NCBI GenBank assembly: GCA_947683425.1
Contig: CANTUQ010000070.1
Coordinates: 3,808,001-3,872,000, forward strand
Length of the DNA: 64,000 bases
From: Excoecaria cochinchinensis
Taxonomy: Eukaryota > Streptophyta > Magnoliopsida > Malpighiales > Euphorbiaceae
Reading direction: 5' to 3'
Part shown: in pieces, positions 1 through 11,564 of the stretch
Position numbering within the stretch: the first letter of the stretch is position 1
Layout: every line of letters begins with the position of its first letter
Notes under the pieces: model-generated
What the model saw: the letters and a program-made list of their open reading frames with translations, nothing else
What the model was told of the DNA's origin: nothing
The model's database searches: none
Program-made: the position numbers and the translations under genes

Positions 1-4
1 TGAT

Positions 5-1022
5 TCAATCAGCTCTTTGTACTGTAGTTTTAAACAAGAGAACATACAACTTTTGATCCAATGAGAAATAGAGAAAACCTCCAACTGAATGTGTTACAAA
101 TGATCCAAAACTTGTCCCCACAATACAGTGCCAAGCCGGCCCATAAACCCCATCGAACTCCTGCAAAAAGATAAGCATAACAAAAGTTATATCAATTATC
201 AATGAACTAAATCACAAGAACCCACGTCACAAAACTAGCCAAAAATATGAAATTGTTAACTAATTGCAATTTAGTTAGCAAAATTACCTTCTTAAGAGTG
301 AGTGCAAGGGTCTTGGAGGTGAACTTTTCAAGACTATCATGAGTCTTTCTCGCACAATCAACAGCATGAATCTGCATAAATGGTGGCATATCAACTGAGA
401 CAATTTTAGCTCCATTATTAGCCAAAAAGTCAGCCAACTCCACTTGTGAACCACAAAAAGATCTCCTTTTTCCACCACCTAAAGAAACTGACATCCTCTT
501 AATATCAATCCCTTCAAACAGATCCTTCACTTCCTTACTATCTTTCATAGTGGCGTCTAATTCCTTCTTCTTTTCTTTCACAATCACTTCTTGAACTTTC
601 TTCTTCTCCACCACCACCAACTCTTTGGAAGACGATTTCTTGACCTTCTCCTTATCCACTCTTGGTTCAATTCTTCTTTGCTGTTGGTGCTTCGGTTTGA
701 TAGTTGGAAGCCTAGAACCATCATAATCAGCTGACAAGGTCAGGGCTTTGGCTTGCAAATGGGCATCTACATAAGTTGGGGGAGGATTTTTGGTGGATTT
801 ACGGGTTGTTGTGCTGAATTTATGAACTGGGTTTAATTTTGATAAGGGGTTTGACATGTAGAAGGGTTTAGAGGGGAAAATGTGATCTGGGTTTTTGGCG
901 GTTGGGTGGCTGGAGGTAGGTTTTGGGTGTTTCTTGAGGGTGGGATCCATGGAAGATGGATTATGAAGAGGAGGGGGTTCTGGGGATGCTAAAATGCGCC
1001 TGCGGGTGGTCTGGTTTGCCAT
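5..1022 (-). CDS. Dynein light chain, LC8 type, with long N-terminal extension
   Basis: Two exons on the minus strand: 1022-288 and 160-5, with a GT-AG intron at 287-161 in phase 0. The predicted protein is about 296 residues. The last ~85 residues form an LC8/DYNLL fold: a helical part with KTHDSLEKFTSK, then exon 2 with the strands AWHCIVGTSFGSFVTH and the end YVLLFKTTVQ. LC8 proteins are small dimeric hubs that bind short linear motifs in partner proteins; angiosperms lack dynein heavy chains, so the role here is probably as a dimerising adaptor. The ~200-residue N-terminal part is basic, rich in Pro, Ser and Lys, with a KEKKK-type patch near residues 130-155, and looks disordered. Extended LC8 proteins of this form are known in plants. 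The start is the first ATG after the upstream stop codons. Reading past the donor gives a hydrophobic tail that is intron, not protein. Confidence 0.9.
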
Positions 1023-1093
1023 ATTATTTTTTGGGGGTGCGTTGCAGGTGGGAAGTTGAGGGATAAGAAATTGGAGGAGGTGGAAGACTAATA

Positions 1094-1118
1094 GAAAAGA
1101 AAAGAAAAGAAAAGAAAG
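1094..1118. repeat. (AAAAG)n pyrimidine tract in the leader of the LC8 gene
   Basis: About five AAAAG units, read as CTTTT on the minus strand, lie about 70-95 bp upstream of the LC8 start codon. Pyrimidine-rich stretches are common in plant 5' leaders. No function can be assigned. Confidence 0.7.
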
Positions 1119-2623
1119 TTTATATTTTGTGTGCTTAATTTATGCTGTATGCTGGAGTTATGGGGGTGGTATTCATTGGATGGGGACTTTTGTGGTGAGA
1201 TCTAGTGTTGTCTTCTTTCACTAACATGCGCCGGAAGCGGATGGTATGGTGATTTTGTTGACCATTGACTTTGATCTGTTCCGGGGATGACTGGATAATA
1301 TTCTTCTTAGTATTTCTTTTTGTTGGGTCAGAAAATTACAATGAAAACCAAAAGAAAAGAAAATGTCTCGAGGATTCTAGAATGGAATTTTTATTTGGAA
1401 AAATTATGAATTAGATGTTTAACTTGTGTCTTTGTTGAGTCTGCCGATTTCTAAGTTGTATGCATTTGATTATATGGGCACATAACGCCCATTTGTCTTT
1501 TACCTTGCAATATTCCATTCTCATCCTTTCATAGAACCTTGGAATAAAACCACTAACTAATTCAACATAATTAAGAATACCAACAAATTCATGATCATTA
1601 TTAAGCAAGAGGAAGTAGTAAGCTTCACAGTTTTATATGACTAAAAAGATTCCACTAATCAGTAATCACATGTTGGCTTACAAGTTGTGACTCCGAAACT
1701 TCAAAAATGACAAAAGACTCCATGTGTCTGTTCTTTTGGCCGGCTGGTGGAAGATGGGAATGACAAACGTTTTTATATAAACCCTTTCTTTCACTGATCA
1801 GTGAGAGAGACACATGGACTGTATGCAACCCTTTCTTCTATTAGAAAGTCACAACAAAACCTAATTGAAGGGAAATATCGCTTTGTTAAACTACAAACAT
1901 TCACTTTCACAAGCACCATAGTCTTTGCTACACTCTTCAGCTATCTTCCGCTACCTCAGATTATGCTTCCTTCCGTAATAAATTTATATAATAGATATAG
2001 ACCGTCCCTTGAAATTGCCTGCAAAAGCAACTAGAGTAGCAAGACTGACTAATTATCCACATTCCATCTTAAAACCTAAGTGCTTCTCAACAGAATCAAC
2101 AAATGACAAATTCAGTCCTATAATTTTCATTTGTTCTAAAAATTTACAGCTTAAACCAGTAAGAACCTTCAATGTTCTAGAATTGCCAACATTGCGGCCA
2201 ACAACGTGATGGGAAAAAGAAAAAAGAACACCACACCAATTAGATTCTTCTGTCAATGCCTTGATAGACTCGCATAACAAAGGGAAGCCCTCCCATGAAT
2301 GGGACACGTTAAAATAGTCCGACACTCAGATGGCTGCTAGATAAGACAAAGCCAAGGAGGGCACAACCTATCCTAGATCCTAAATCCTCAACCTAAATAT
2401 ATTCTCTTTTACCTTTTCCACTCTTCGCATAAAAGTGTCCATATTTTTTAATTTCATGGTTATAGAGCCCACATTTTTAATCCATTTGCACACTTATTAT
2501 GTAAAGAGTAAGAAGGAAAACGGGAAATCAATGAAAAGAAAGTTTTTAGCTTTTCTCTCTAGCTCAATGTACAGGACTACTGCAATTCATGATTGATGTC
2601 GAAAAATGTTACTGCATATACTT
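1119..2623. other. Intergenic region between two minus-strand genes
   Basis: No convincing gene was seen. The short ORFs here lack known motifs. A TATA-like TTTATATAAACC at about 1772-1783 has no recognisable ORF after it. The 3' part from about 2330 should hold the 3' UTR of the upstream minus-strand gene. Confidence 0.5.
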
Positions 2624-4312
2624 CTAATTCCATGGACTTGGCTGCCGAGTATCTCTAAAGGCAGAAGTGCCACCAGATGCTGCTGGGGAAGGTGAGGACG
2701 CAATGTAACTTGCTCCTGATACAGACACAGTGAGCAGGTTTGCAGCAGAACCTTGATGCCCTGTTGGACCAAAGCGTGATGGGCTACTGGTCCCCATACT
2801 TGTGCGAGATGGAACCTGCAAATAATTATAGTAACCATATTATGAAAGGTAAACCTAAAACCAATACAAAATGTTGAGTGAAAGCCAATAGCATCCAAAT
2901 AAGTTCACACAAATGGATTAACAGTAAGGAAAACCCCTTATATCTAGATTTAACCAAAGGGATAACAAAACTATCAACAAGGATAAAAGTTCAGAAAAAC
3001 TATCTATAGAGCATTAAAATTAAACTACTATACAGGCATTACCAAGTTGTTCTGAATGTACTGAGGCTTCCTTAGAAGAGACTCTGATAATGGAGAAGCA
3101 CTGCTCATCCGAAGCATATGTCGAGAATGACTATTCTGATTTGAAACATCTCCATTTTCTCCCCCTTCCACATCACCACCACTATTTGCCTCCAAGCCCA
3201 TCCTAAGAGTAGCTTCCCTACTCACTGAGCCAGTGTCATTTGTGGCATCCACTTGAAGAGGAACATTTGGGCGAACTACCATACTATTTCGTCTCTTTAA
3301 TTCCTCCTCCACGTTCAAAATCTACAAAGTACCACAAAAATTCCCAGTTCTTCAAATCTTTGAAAGGAAGTGGGAAAATTGCAGGAATGGTTCTTTTTCA
3401 TACAAAATTCTTCTCGTTTTTAAATATAACAAAAATTATGAGCCAATGAATTAAAAAAAAAAAAAAGGAGGCAGCAAAACAGTAATTCTTATAAACAATC
3501 CACAAAAATCTACAAAAAATTTATAAAGTTTACCTGCTTGAGCACTTGTACCAGATTATGCTTCTTCTGGTTTAAAACTTCCAACTTCTCCTCAACTTCT
3601 TTTTTTCTTTTTTCTTTATCACTCAACGGATCAGCAACAATGATCTAATAAATTCAATTTTCTCCCAAAATATAAGAACCTTAATTAATAAAATAAACAC
3701 AGTAGAAATTAAGAACAAAACTCATGATTGGTTAAAAATTAGTTAAGGTAGAAATCAATAATCTCAATTCATAGAGCTATTACAAAGAAGCATACTTCGA
3801 ATTTGGAAAAATATAAGAAATGTTCACTGCTTTACTGATCATTAAAAATAGATATTATAGGCATTAAATTCGTGCAGTAGAAGGGTGATGAATTCTAATA
3901 ACAGAAGATACAAAAGGGAAAGACTTTAGCCATAAAATAGTTTCAGATTAAATACCTCCGTGTTAGGGTTAATTGACGAATCCGGTTTTTCTATCTTCAC
4001 GACCAGCAACTTCTCATCTTTCTCAGCAACCTCAAGCCTCTCACCAGGAGCAGATTTCAAAGAGCCCGAGCACTGTCCAACTTCCAATCCATTCTCCACG
4101 TTCAAATGAGACTCAACAATGGCAGTGCACTTGTCCTTCGAAATAGGGTTTGCGGAGACGGTGGAGGAGCGTAGACGAGAAAGGGCTTTGGAACGGCGGT
4201 GCACCAAAGACTTGAATTCTTGGAGAGTGATTTTGCGGCTAGGCATTAGCCAACGGCGACGTACGCCTGGGACTCTATGCATATTGCCCCTGTAGAGGGA
4301 AATGGCCCCCAT
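2624..4312 (-). CDS. Conserved plant protein of unknown function with central coiled coil
   Basis: Four exons, all in phase 0: 4312-3956, 3644-3534, 3321-3043 and 2815-2624, each joined by GT-AG sites, giving about 312 residues. Exon 1 has a basic, Arg-rich N-terminus (motif HRVPGVRRRWLMPSRKI, then KSLVHRRSKALSRL), followed by an acidic middle. Exon 2 and the start of exon 3 make one charged heptad-like helix (KEKRKKEVEEKLEVLNQKKH, then NVEEELKRR), a likely coiled coil of about 45 residues. The C-terminal third is rich in Ser, Gly and Pro and probably disordered. The codon-perfect joining of the four exons makes the gene model strong. I do not recognise a named family, and the motifs suggest only a structural or nucleic-acid-associated role. 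Confidence 0.8.
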
Positions 4313-4511
4313 TGTTGAATCTCCGTTTTACGGGTGTGTGTGATTTTGTGAGTGAGTCTAAATTTAGATCCCAGCGAAAGTTGCTGTTCTCTGATGATCA
4401 CTGTGGCGGTGAAAACTGATTAATTCACAAACTTTAAACGACGTGTCGCTGGTTAAAAGACTCAGTCACCTCACCTCTTCCTCTGCTGCTTCGTATTTCA
4501 TGGATGGCGTG

Positions 4512-4519
4512 TATTTATA
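4512..4519 (-). promoter_or_regulatory. TATA box of the coiled-coil gene
   Basis: TATAAATA on the minus strand about 200 bp upstream of the start codon at 4312. This leaves room for a 5' leader of about 170 bp. No competing ORF lies between. Confidence 0.55.
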
Positions 4520-4559
4520 CGGAGATTGATGGAAGGTTTTGAAAGGCCTAATATATCGT

Positions 4560-5404
4560 TTCCTATTGAGGCCCAATATTTGCAATTAAACGGAAAATTA
4601 CATAGAACACAATTTTTTATTTTTTTCAAAATTATACCTATTTTTTTCATCTTTCAAAAATATTACTTTTTAAATTTTTAATTTAAAAAATACAATTTTT
4701 TAAATTTTTAATTTTAAAAATAAAACCGGTCACCGGTATATAACTATTAGAAATTTAGAATTAATTTATTTTGAAATTTATGGCAGTACAGTATGTTATG
4801 TGTTACTTTTATTATTTTTACTAAAATTAAAAAATATTAATTAGAATCAAATTTAAAATAAAATTAAGTAATTTAATATACAAATTTAAATTCAATTAGC
4901 CAACTTACAATGAAAATTAAAATTAAATTGAAAAAAAATTTAAATGTTATTGAAAATCTAAAAGTATCGTTAGAAATTTAAAAATATTAGATAAATAAAA
5001 CTTAAATTTTAATCAAAAATTACACATAAAATAAAATGAAAAGAGTAAATATTATTTATTAAATTTATGTGTACTATCCACACATTCTGGAGCACAAGTG
5101 TTCTCTAAATTCGTATATACTATTTTTTTTCTCTTTACTTACTTTGCGCGTAATAAATATTTTTTTTTATAAAATTAGATTTAAAATTAAATAAAAAGGT
5201 TTTACTTTAAGAATAAGAATAAGAGTAAGGTAGTAAATTATTGTTGACAGGTTTGTCTTGGAGTTTTATTTAGCAGAAATACCCTTAGCATTTAGAAAAG
5301 GTTATTGATTCGCCCTCTTAATGTAACGGTGTTAGTTGGCCACTAATAGTATGTGATGTCCACGCAAAGAGTTATTAGTACACGTTAGGGCGTTATTAGT
5401 ACAC
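4560..5404. other. A+T-rich intergenic DNA
   Basis: Poly-A and poly-T rich, with no ORF of note. At 5371-5404 the words GTTATTAGTACACGTTA and GTTATTAGTACACGTTAT occur back to back. The second contains the putative target duplication of the element that follows. Confidence 0.6.
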
Positions 5405-6189
5405 GTTATGGGTGAGTAAAAAAACCATTGAACTTGGTTAATCGAGAAATCGAACCGAAAAATAAGTTAATCAAACCGATATTTATATTAACGGTTAGTA
5501 TTTTATAAAAACCGATATTAATGGACTGATTTTTTTTAGCTTATAAATTAGTTAACCGAACCGAAACCGATAAATGAATACATTTATATTTTATTAATTA
5601 TATTTCACTCTTTTTTATTTTTATTATAATTTTTTATTTCATTATTTTCATATTTAATTATTTATATCCTTTTAATTTTCATTTACTTTAAAATATTTTA
5701 ATTTCATTTTAGTTTTTTTAAAGTTATTTTAGTTAATTTATTAATTGTTTAATATGTACATATTTAGTATTTTTTATTATTCCCTGATATATCAATTTTT
5801 CATTAATTAAAATCAAAATATATTCGAAAAGTTATATAAAATTAATATATTAACTACAAATTTCAAATAAATTTTTTTTTAATATATGTCAAAATAATAT
5901 TTTTGAATATTTTTAGTTTATATTTGTTATTTGAACATCATATTTAATTATTATGTTGGATTATGTCTGTTTTTTAATTTTAAATTTTAAGTATTTTCGA
6001 TAATTTAATTTTTTTATAAATGCATTTTATAATTATAGTGGTTAACCGAAAAATATTGGTTAACCGGTTCGAAAATTCAAAATCGATAGACTGATTAACC
6101 GATACTAATGGATTGAATTTTCAAAAAATCGATATTAATGTACTGATTTTTTTTTTCTCATGTACCGGTTTAACCGGTCCATAGAACTC
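5405..6189. mobile_element. hAT-like non-autonomous element with GGTTAACC words (candidate)
   Basis: Both ends are filled with variants of GGTTAACCGA and AACCGAAACCGAT, the centre is A+T-rich, and there is no ORF. The octamer TAGTACAC occurs directly at 5397-5404 and at 6190-6197, as expected for an 8-bp hAT target duplication. The terminal repeats are poor, so the exact borders are less certain than for the other elements of this type in the window. Confidence 0.55.
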
Positions 6190-6197
6190 TAGTACAC

Positions 6198-6624
6198 ATC
6201 ATCATCCAACTCACAAGTAGGGCAATTACTTGTTCATCTATAATGCAAGTTGATATTTTACCTCAACATTTTGCAAAAACGTTATTTTTCCCCTTAATTT
6301 TTTTTATTATATCTAAAAATTGCTAAATTCTGCAAATATTGTGTAAATTTAATGAAATATTATTATTTTTTGTTGCATGAAAATATTTTTCTCTTCAAAA
6401 CAACGTAGTTATATTTTTAAGAAATAACATATTGAATAAACAATTTATAGTGAAATTTTTAAATTTAAATGTTTACGAGATAAATTCAATAAAAATTTTA
6501 TTATAAATTATTTGAAATAGTTTCATTATATATTTAAAATTTGAATTATGAGAAATTTGCTTTTAAATATATGGCCAAATTATTTTGGTGGAACAAATAT
6601 TTATTGTAAGGCCCCAATATATAT
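6198..6624. other. A+T-rich intergenic DNA
   Basis: No gene, RNA or repeat structure was recognised. Confidence 0.5.
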
Positions 6625-7477
6625 TAGGGGTGAGCATGGACTGATTAACCAGTCCATGAGCTCCAAAAAAAATCAGTTCATTAATTATCGGTTTTTGAAA
6701 ATCACTAACTATTAACCAGTTCGTTGCTATCGGTTAAAGTTTCGGGTTTTCGGATCGGTTAACCAATATTATTTTGGTTAACCACTATAATTATAAGATA
6801 TATTAATAAAAAAATCAAAATATCCAAAATACTTAAAAATAAAAATTAGAAACCAAATATGATTTAATATAATATTCAAATTATAAATATAAATTAAAAA
6901 TATTGTGTCAATATGCATGCATAAGATAGAAAAATATAATAATGAAAATTGTAATTTATTAATTTTATTAAATATTAGTTATTACTTGCAACAAAAATTT
7001 TTATTTTTAAAGCAAAATATATTTAATTCAAATTTCAAGTGTTAAATGCTACCTATAAAAATATTAAAACTAACATTCCACATTTTAATTGAATATTATT
7101 TATCATATTAAATTTTAATAATTTTAATATAAAATATTTTAATTAAAGAGTTAAAATTATTAAATTAATTACAATTAGTAATTAATTATATATATTAAAA
7201 AGTTTGAAAGGTAAAAAATTTTGTGTATGTAGAAATAAAAGTTAATCGCAGATGTAACTTTTCGTTAATATATTAATGTTATATAATTTTTTGAATATAT
7301 TATGATTTTTATTATTGAAAAATTGATAAATAAAAAAATAATAATAAATATTAAAAATGAACATATTAAATAATTAATAAATTAACTAAAAATTCAGTTA
7401 TCGGTTAACCAATTTATCGGTTCGATTTCGGACCGGTTTACAGGTTAACCGTATCAACCGATTTTTTTTATTCACCC

Positions 7478-7480
<3 letters not shown>
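6625..7480. mobile_element. hAT-like non-autonomous element, GGTTAACC type
   Basis: The left end reads TAGGGGTGAGCA and the right end TTCACCCCTA, an inverted repeat of about 10 bp. Inside both ends are runs of GGTTAACC and CGGTTAACCG variants, and the ~600-bp centre is A+T-rich without a coding frame. Both flanks are ATATAT, so an 8-bp target duplication fits but is ambiguous. It has the same architecture as the element at 14453-14968, whose target duplication is clear. Confidence 0.7.
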
Positions 7481-7545
<65 letters not shown>

Positions 7546-7598
7546 CATACATACATACATACATACATACATACATACATACACGCGCGCGCGCGCAC
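7481..7598. repeat. Compound microsatellite (TA)n-(TACA)n-(CG)n
   Basis: About 60 bp of TA, then about ten TACA units, then about eight CG steps. All 118 bases alternate purine and pyrimidine without a break. It starts exactly at the right end of the hAT-like element, so it probably grew from the target site. Any ORF through it is an artefact of the repeat. Confidence 0.9.
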
Positions 7599-9821
7599 TA
7601 GCATTTGTACATGTCTAGGGTGCATTAGAAAACTAGCATGAAGAGTTAAAGGAAATTAATGTATAAAAAAAGACATAATGAGAATCAACTTATGAATGCA
7701 TGACGGTAAGTTGATCAATATGGCATGCACATACATAAATAATTGAATATGAGATATGCATTAATATGTAAATGGAATTAGAAATATATGTAATTGAAAA
7801 AGAAAAGAAAGGCTTTATGATTCGAATTTAATTTTAATAGCCATCACTTAATAAAACTTAAAAATAATGGATTTTCCTTGTTGACATTTCTCCCCATTTT
7901 TGGTAACCAAAATGGAGGAAGAAAAGCCAAAGGATAATTAGGATATATTAAGATAGGATTCGTAACATGTTTATTTAATTTTGTAATTAAAATTTGATAT
8001 TCATATTTCTCTAATATCGTCATCGTTTTGTAAAGTCTTAAGATCGAATTTGTGCATATAATATTCATATAAATTATAAATGAATAAGAAAAAGGAAAGA
8101 AAGCTGAGAAATAAATACTTATTCATTTTCAAATAGATTACATTGATATATAGATGTCATGGATAATCATAATAATATTCATTAATATTGTGGTCCTAAT
8201 TGGCTAATTATGCTAACTACTTCTAGAAAAGAAAATATTGAATAATATTATTTGGCATTTTTGTTAGTTGTCGCCAGGAATAACAAGATGCCCAAATCTC
8301 ATTAACATATGGGAGGTATTCAAGTATAGAACACCATCATCAATTTTTAATTCAAACTAAATTTCAAACAAGATAAATTCTATTTTTTTTTTAATTAATT
8401 ATTTCGTTAATGTAATTTGACTTCTGGGGAGAATCATAATAATTAGTTCTTAATATAAATAATTTATGCGTTAATTATATGCTTCCTCTCAGCAATATTG
8501 CATTTAAGATTTCATTGGATTGGTAAAATATATAAATGTGAATCAAATATTATGGTTTGAGGATGTTATAATGAAATTGTATACTATGTGTTTTGTTAAT
8601 TCCATACACGGATTGAAAAAAAATATATAGTTGAAATTATGGAATGTGTAGCTGCCTATTTCTCCCGTTTCAAAGTCCAACCAACAAACTTTCTTGGTAC
8701 TTTAAGAAGAAGCATGTGCGTCCATTCTCAATTCCCTCCTCCTCATTCTTAATCAAATCACTTTATTTGCAACTATCTATTTGATTGGTTTGCAATATCC
8801 ATATATCTAAGATTTTTGCATCCTACAAAAATAGGCTTACTTCATCAAAATTTAGTCTCACATGCATCCTATAAAAATAGATCAAATTTTAAGGGTCTTA
8901 AGGGCAGAACTAAATCACAATTACTTCATGAAAGTTATAGGTCATTGTATTATGTTTTATCTACAATTGAAATTACCTAATTTGAAAATTTGTAGGTCGA
9001 GATATATAGCTAATATAAGAAAATTGGTCCAAGTGCTCGTATATGATTGACACCAAGAGTGTCCACATGTCGAGACTATATCGTCTCTATATGCTTGATA
9101 CCTTCGAGTATCCATATAATCGATACCTATGGGTATCCACATGATTGATACCTATAGATATCCATATGTACCAGTTATCCATATCCATAGAAAATGTGCA
9201 GGCTAATATGAAAAGCGGCTAAACTGCTATATGAGAATGAAATAACATATGATATGAATGTAATGCATATGAATATGAATACATAAATATATACATGTAT
9301 ATTCATGCTCACATATAATAATTGAATAAATTACTTAGCATGTTTATAATGGCATTGTTATTTTGTATTGCCTTAATGTAATTGTGTTTATATTTTGTTA
9401 TGGGTGTCTTGTGTGTCTGGCGGATGACTACTGTGAGTGGTCATCTTAAAACTAAGTGCTCCCCACTAAGTTTTGATGCCTAGCATGGGTGTTAAACCAT
9501 GTAAATACAAAAGACAGGATTTCCTCACAGGGACATCTAGTAGGACCAAAGGCCAACAAATAGGATCATGAAGAGTTTTGAATGTATGTATTTTTTAAGT
9601 TACAGTTGAAGTAATTATAGTCTTTTTGGGTTGTATACAAATGTATGTATGATAACTATTATTTTGTAAAATGAACAAGATGTAAGTTTATCAAGCAGGC
9701 CATAAATACTTGAAGAAAACTTTTGTTGTATTCACGTATGTGAACATGAATTATAGGGAAAAAGTTTAAAAACTTGAAAATGTGTTTTGCCATTCTTATA
9801 TTCTCACTTTTACATACATAC
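7599..9821. other. A+T-rich DNA with remnants of an older repeat
   Basis: No gene was recognised. The stretch from about 8800 to 9600 has a mixed composition and resembles an eroded LTR of a Gypsy element: a hairpin array at 9049-9162, and GGATGACTACTGTGAGTGG and GGACCAAAGGCCAACAAATA-type words at 9421-9565. No matching second LTR was found, so this assignment is tentative. Confidence 0.35.
9049..9162. repeat. Array of five small hairpins, ~25-bp period
   Basis: Five units start at 9049, 9072, 9097, 9122 and 9147. Each is a 4-6 bp inverted repeat around a 4-8 nt loop, joined by a CCACATGATT-like linker. Stem pairs: GACAC/GTGTC, GAGAC/GTCTC, GATAC/GTATC, GATACC/GGTATC, GATA/TATC. The stem changes between units but stays complementary. 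Confidence 0.7.
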
Positions 9822-9826
9822 ATGCA

Positions 9827-10320
9827 TGTTGAAAATGATTGGCTTAATCCCACATAGGAAAATTGTAAAAGAATGGAGATTTGTTAAAACTATAAATATA
9901 ACTCCTATATTCCCTAATTGAAATCATCCCAAAATTGCCATTCTTTCCTAAGGCAAAAATCTTTCGTTCTTTTGTAAATATTTCACTTGTATTACTTATT
10001 TGAAATAGTGAAATATAATTTGGTAGTGTCCGATAACGTAGGCATAACTGGCCGAATCTCATTAAATTCTGGTATTTTTTATTTGTCTATTTAATAGCTA
10101 TTGTCGGGTATATTGCTAGTAAATTATTGTGCTGTTACATTACTTAAGGAAAATTTTGTCTAAAGAGATTGGATTTTAAGTGGGACCATTTGTGATCCCT
10201 CCACTTTTTCCTGGGAATTTTACCTTGTGTGGTTTTTCAGTACAATCATTTATGCTTTATTCACCTACGCAATAGTATTCGAGGTGAATTTGGTAGAAAT
10301 TAACCTGAGTTTCCACAACA
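9827..10320 (+). repeat. 5' LTR of Copia 1
   Basis: 494 bp, TGTTGAAAA to CCACAACA. It matches 14382-15398 once the nested MITE and its duplicated octamer are removed (493 bp). Confidence 0.93.
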
Positions 10321-10322
10321 AT

Positions 10323-10334
10323 TGGTATCAGAGC
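10323..10334 (+). other. Primer-binding site of Copia 1
   Basis: TGGTATCAGAGC, complementary to the 3' end of initiator tRNA-Met. It lies 2 bp after the 5' LTR and is the standard site of plant Copia elements. Confidence 0.93.
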
Positions 10335-10458
10335 CTAGATTTTTTCTTAGTATGCTCTGTGCTTGCAGTGTAATCTGATCTTTCACATCAGAAAAGATAT
10401 TTCCTTGGACTATTGGCATTTCGCATCGACAGCTATTGAATAGTAATTATAGCAGAAA

Positions 10459-11467
10459 TGACAAATCCATCCACTGCTTCTTTTTCGTCAATTTTGGCAA
10501 GAAATGCGATGGCAAATGCAAGAGTTGCGGTGAAATTTTTTAATGGTACGAGTCATTTTGGAATGTGGCAAAGTGAGGTTCTAAACGCTCTCTTTCAGTA
10601 AGGTCTAGACATTGTCCTTGAATAAAAGAAATCAGATGATGTTAATGAGAAAGAATGGAAGACTCGTAATTGTTTGGCATGTGGTACAATTCGATCGTGT
10701 CGTTGGGTACCACAATAAATGATCACATCACCAGTTTTAATCAGTTAGTTGTTGACTTATTGAATATGGATGTGACATTTAAAGATGAAGATCTGGCTTT
10801 GATGTTGTTGGGATCATTTTTTGAGGAGTTTGAGTTTCTTGAAATGACTCTACTTCATGGGAAGGCTGTTGTGTCTTTCAGTGAAGTTTGTGCTGCCTTG
10901 TATAGTTATGAACTGAGAAAGAGGGACAAGAAAGAAAGCACAAGTGGAGCTACAAAAGGTCTAGTAGTGAGAGGTCGGTTGCAGAGTTAGACTAAAGGAA
11001 AGAAAGGGAGATCGAAGTCGAGGCCCAAATTGGGCAAAGACGAATGTACCTTTTGTCAGGAAAAAGGGCACTGGAAGAAATATTTTCCTAAACTGAAGAA
11101 TAAAGGCAAACATGATAAGGGAAAGGCTGTAACAGATTCAAATATAACTGAGTGTAATGATGAAGACTCAGATTTTTCACTTGCTATTACATCATCAACT
11201 AGCTCTTCTAGTGTATGGCTGCTTGATTCAGGCTGTAGTCATCATATGTGTCCTAATCGGGATTGGTTCTATGAATTTAGAGAACTAGAAGATAGAGTTA
11301 TTTATACAACAAATGATGTCCCTCTCACCACACATGGGATTGCTTTTATTCGTTTGAAAAATCATGATAGATCAATCAGAATTCTGAACGATGTTCGTTA
11401 TGTGCTCAGTTTGTTAAAGAATCTCATTTCTGTCTGGGCTCCGAGGTACGAGCAAAATATAGAGTAA
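10459..11467 (+). pseudogene. Copia 1 gag and protease remnant
   Basis: Starts at an ATG 125 bp after the primer-binding site but meets a stop at about 10600. Gag-like sequence resumes at 10670-10990 and 11030-11467. The zinc knuckle reads CTFCQEKGHWKKYF, so the last Cys of CX2CX4HX4C is Phe. The protease keeps its active site (LLDSGCSHHM), followed by the usual NRDWF region. Broken by at least two stops; it would have encoded the capsid and the aspartic protease. Confidence 0.85.
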
Positions 11468-11564
11468 TAAAATAATCTCTGGTGCACTTGTAGTATTAAA
11501 GGAAATTCAAAATAATAACATATTGTACCACTACCAAGGTACTACTGTTATTAGTACAGTAGCA

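Noticed and set aside
1706..1820. Short inverted repeat around CTCCATGTGTCT, possibly a miRNA precursor
   Set aside because: Only about 13 bp pair and the arms do not extend, so it fits neither a miRNA precursor nor a MITE.
7398..7625. ORF with poly Tyr-Ile and Met-Tyr-Val-Cys
   Set aside because: It is the reading of the TA and TACA microsatellite.
8862..9142. Short ORFs on both strands
   Set aside because: Sixty codons or so, overlapping the hairpin array, with no motif or splice context.
9049..9162. CRISPR-like repeat array
   Set aside because: This is a plant nuclear genome; units are small hairpins without unique spacers, and no cas genes exist.
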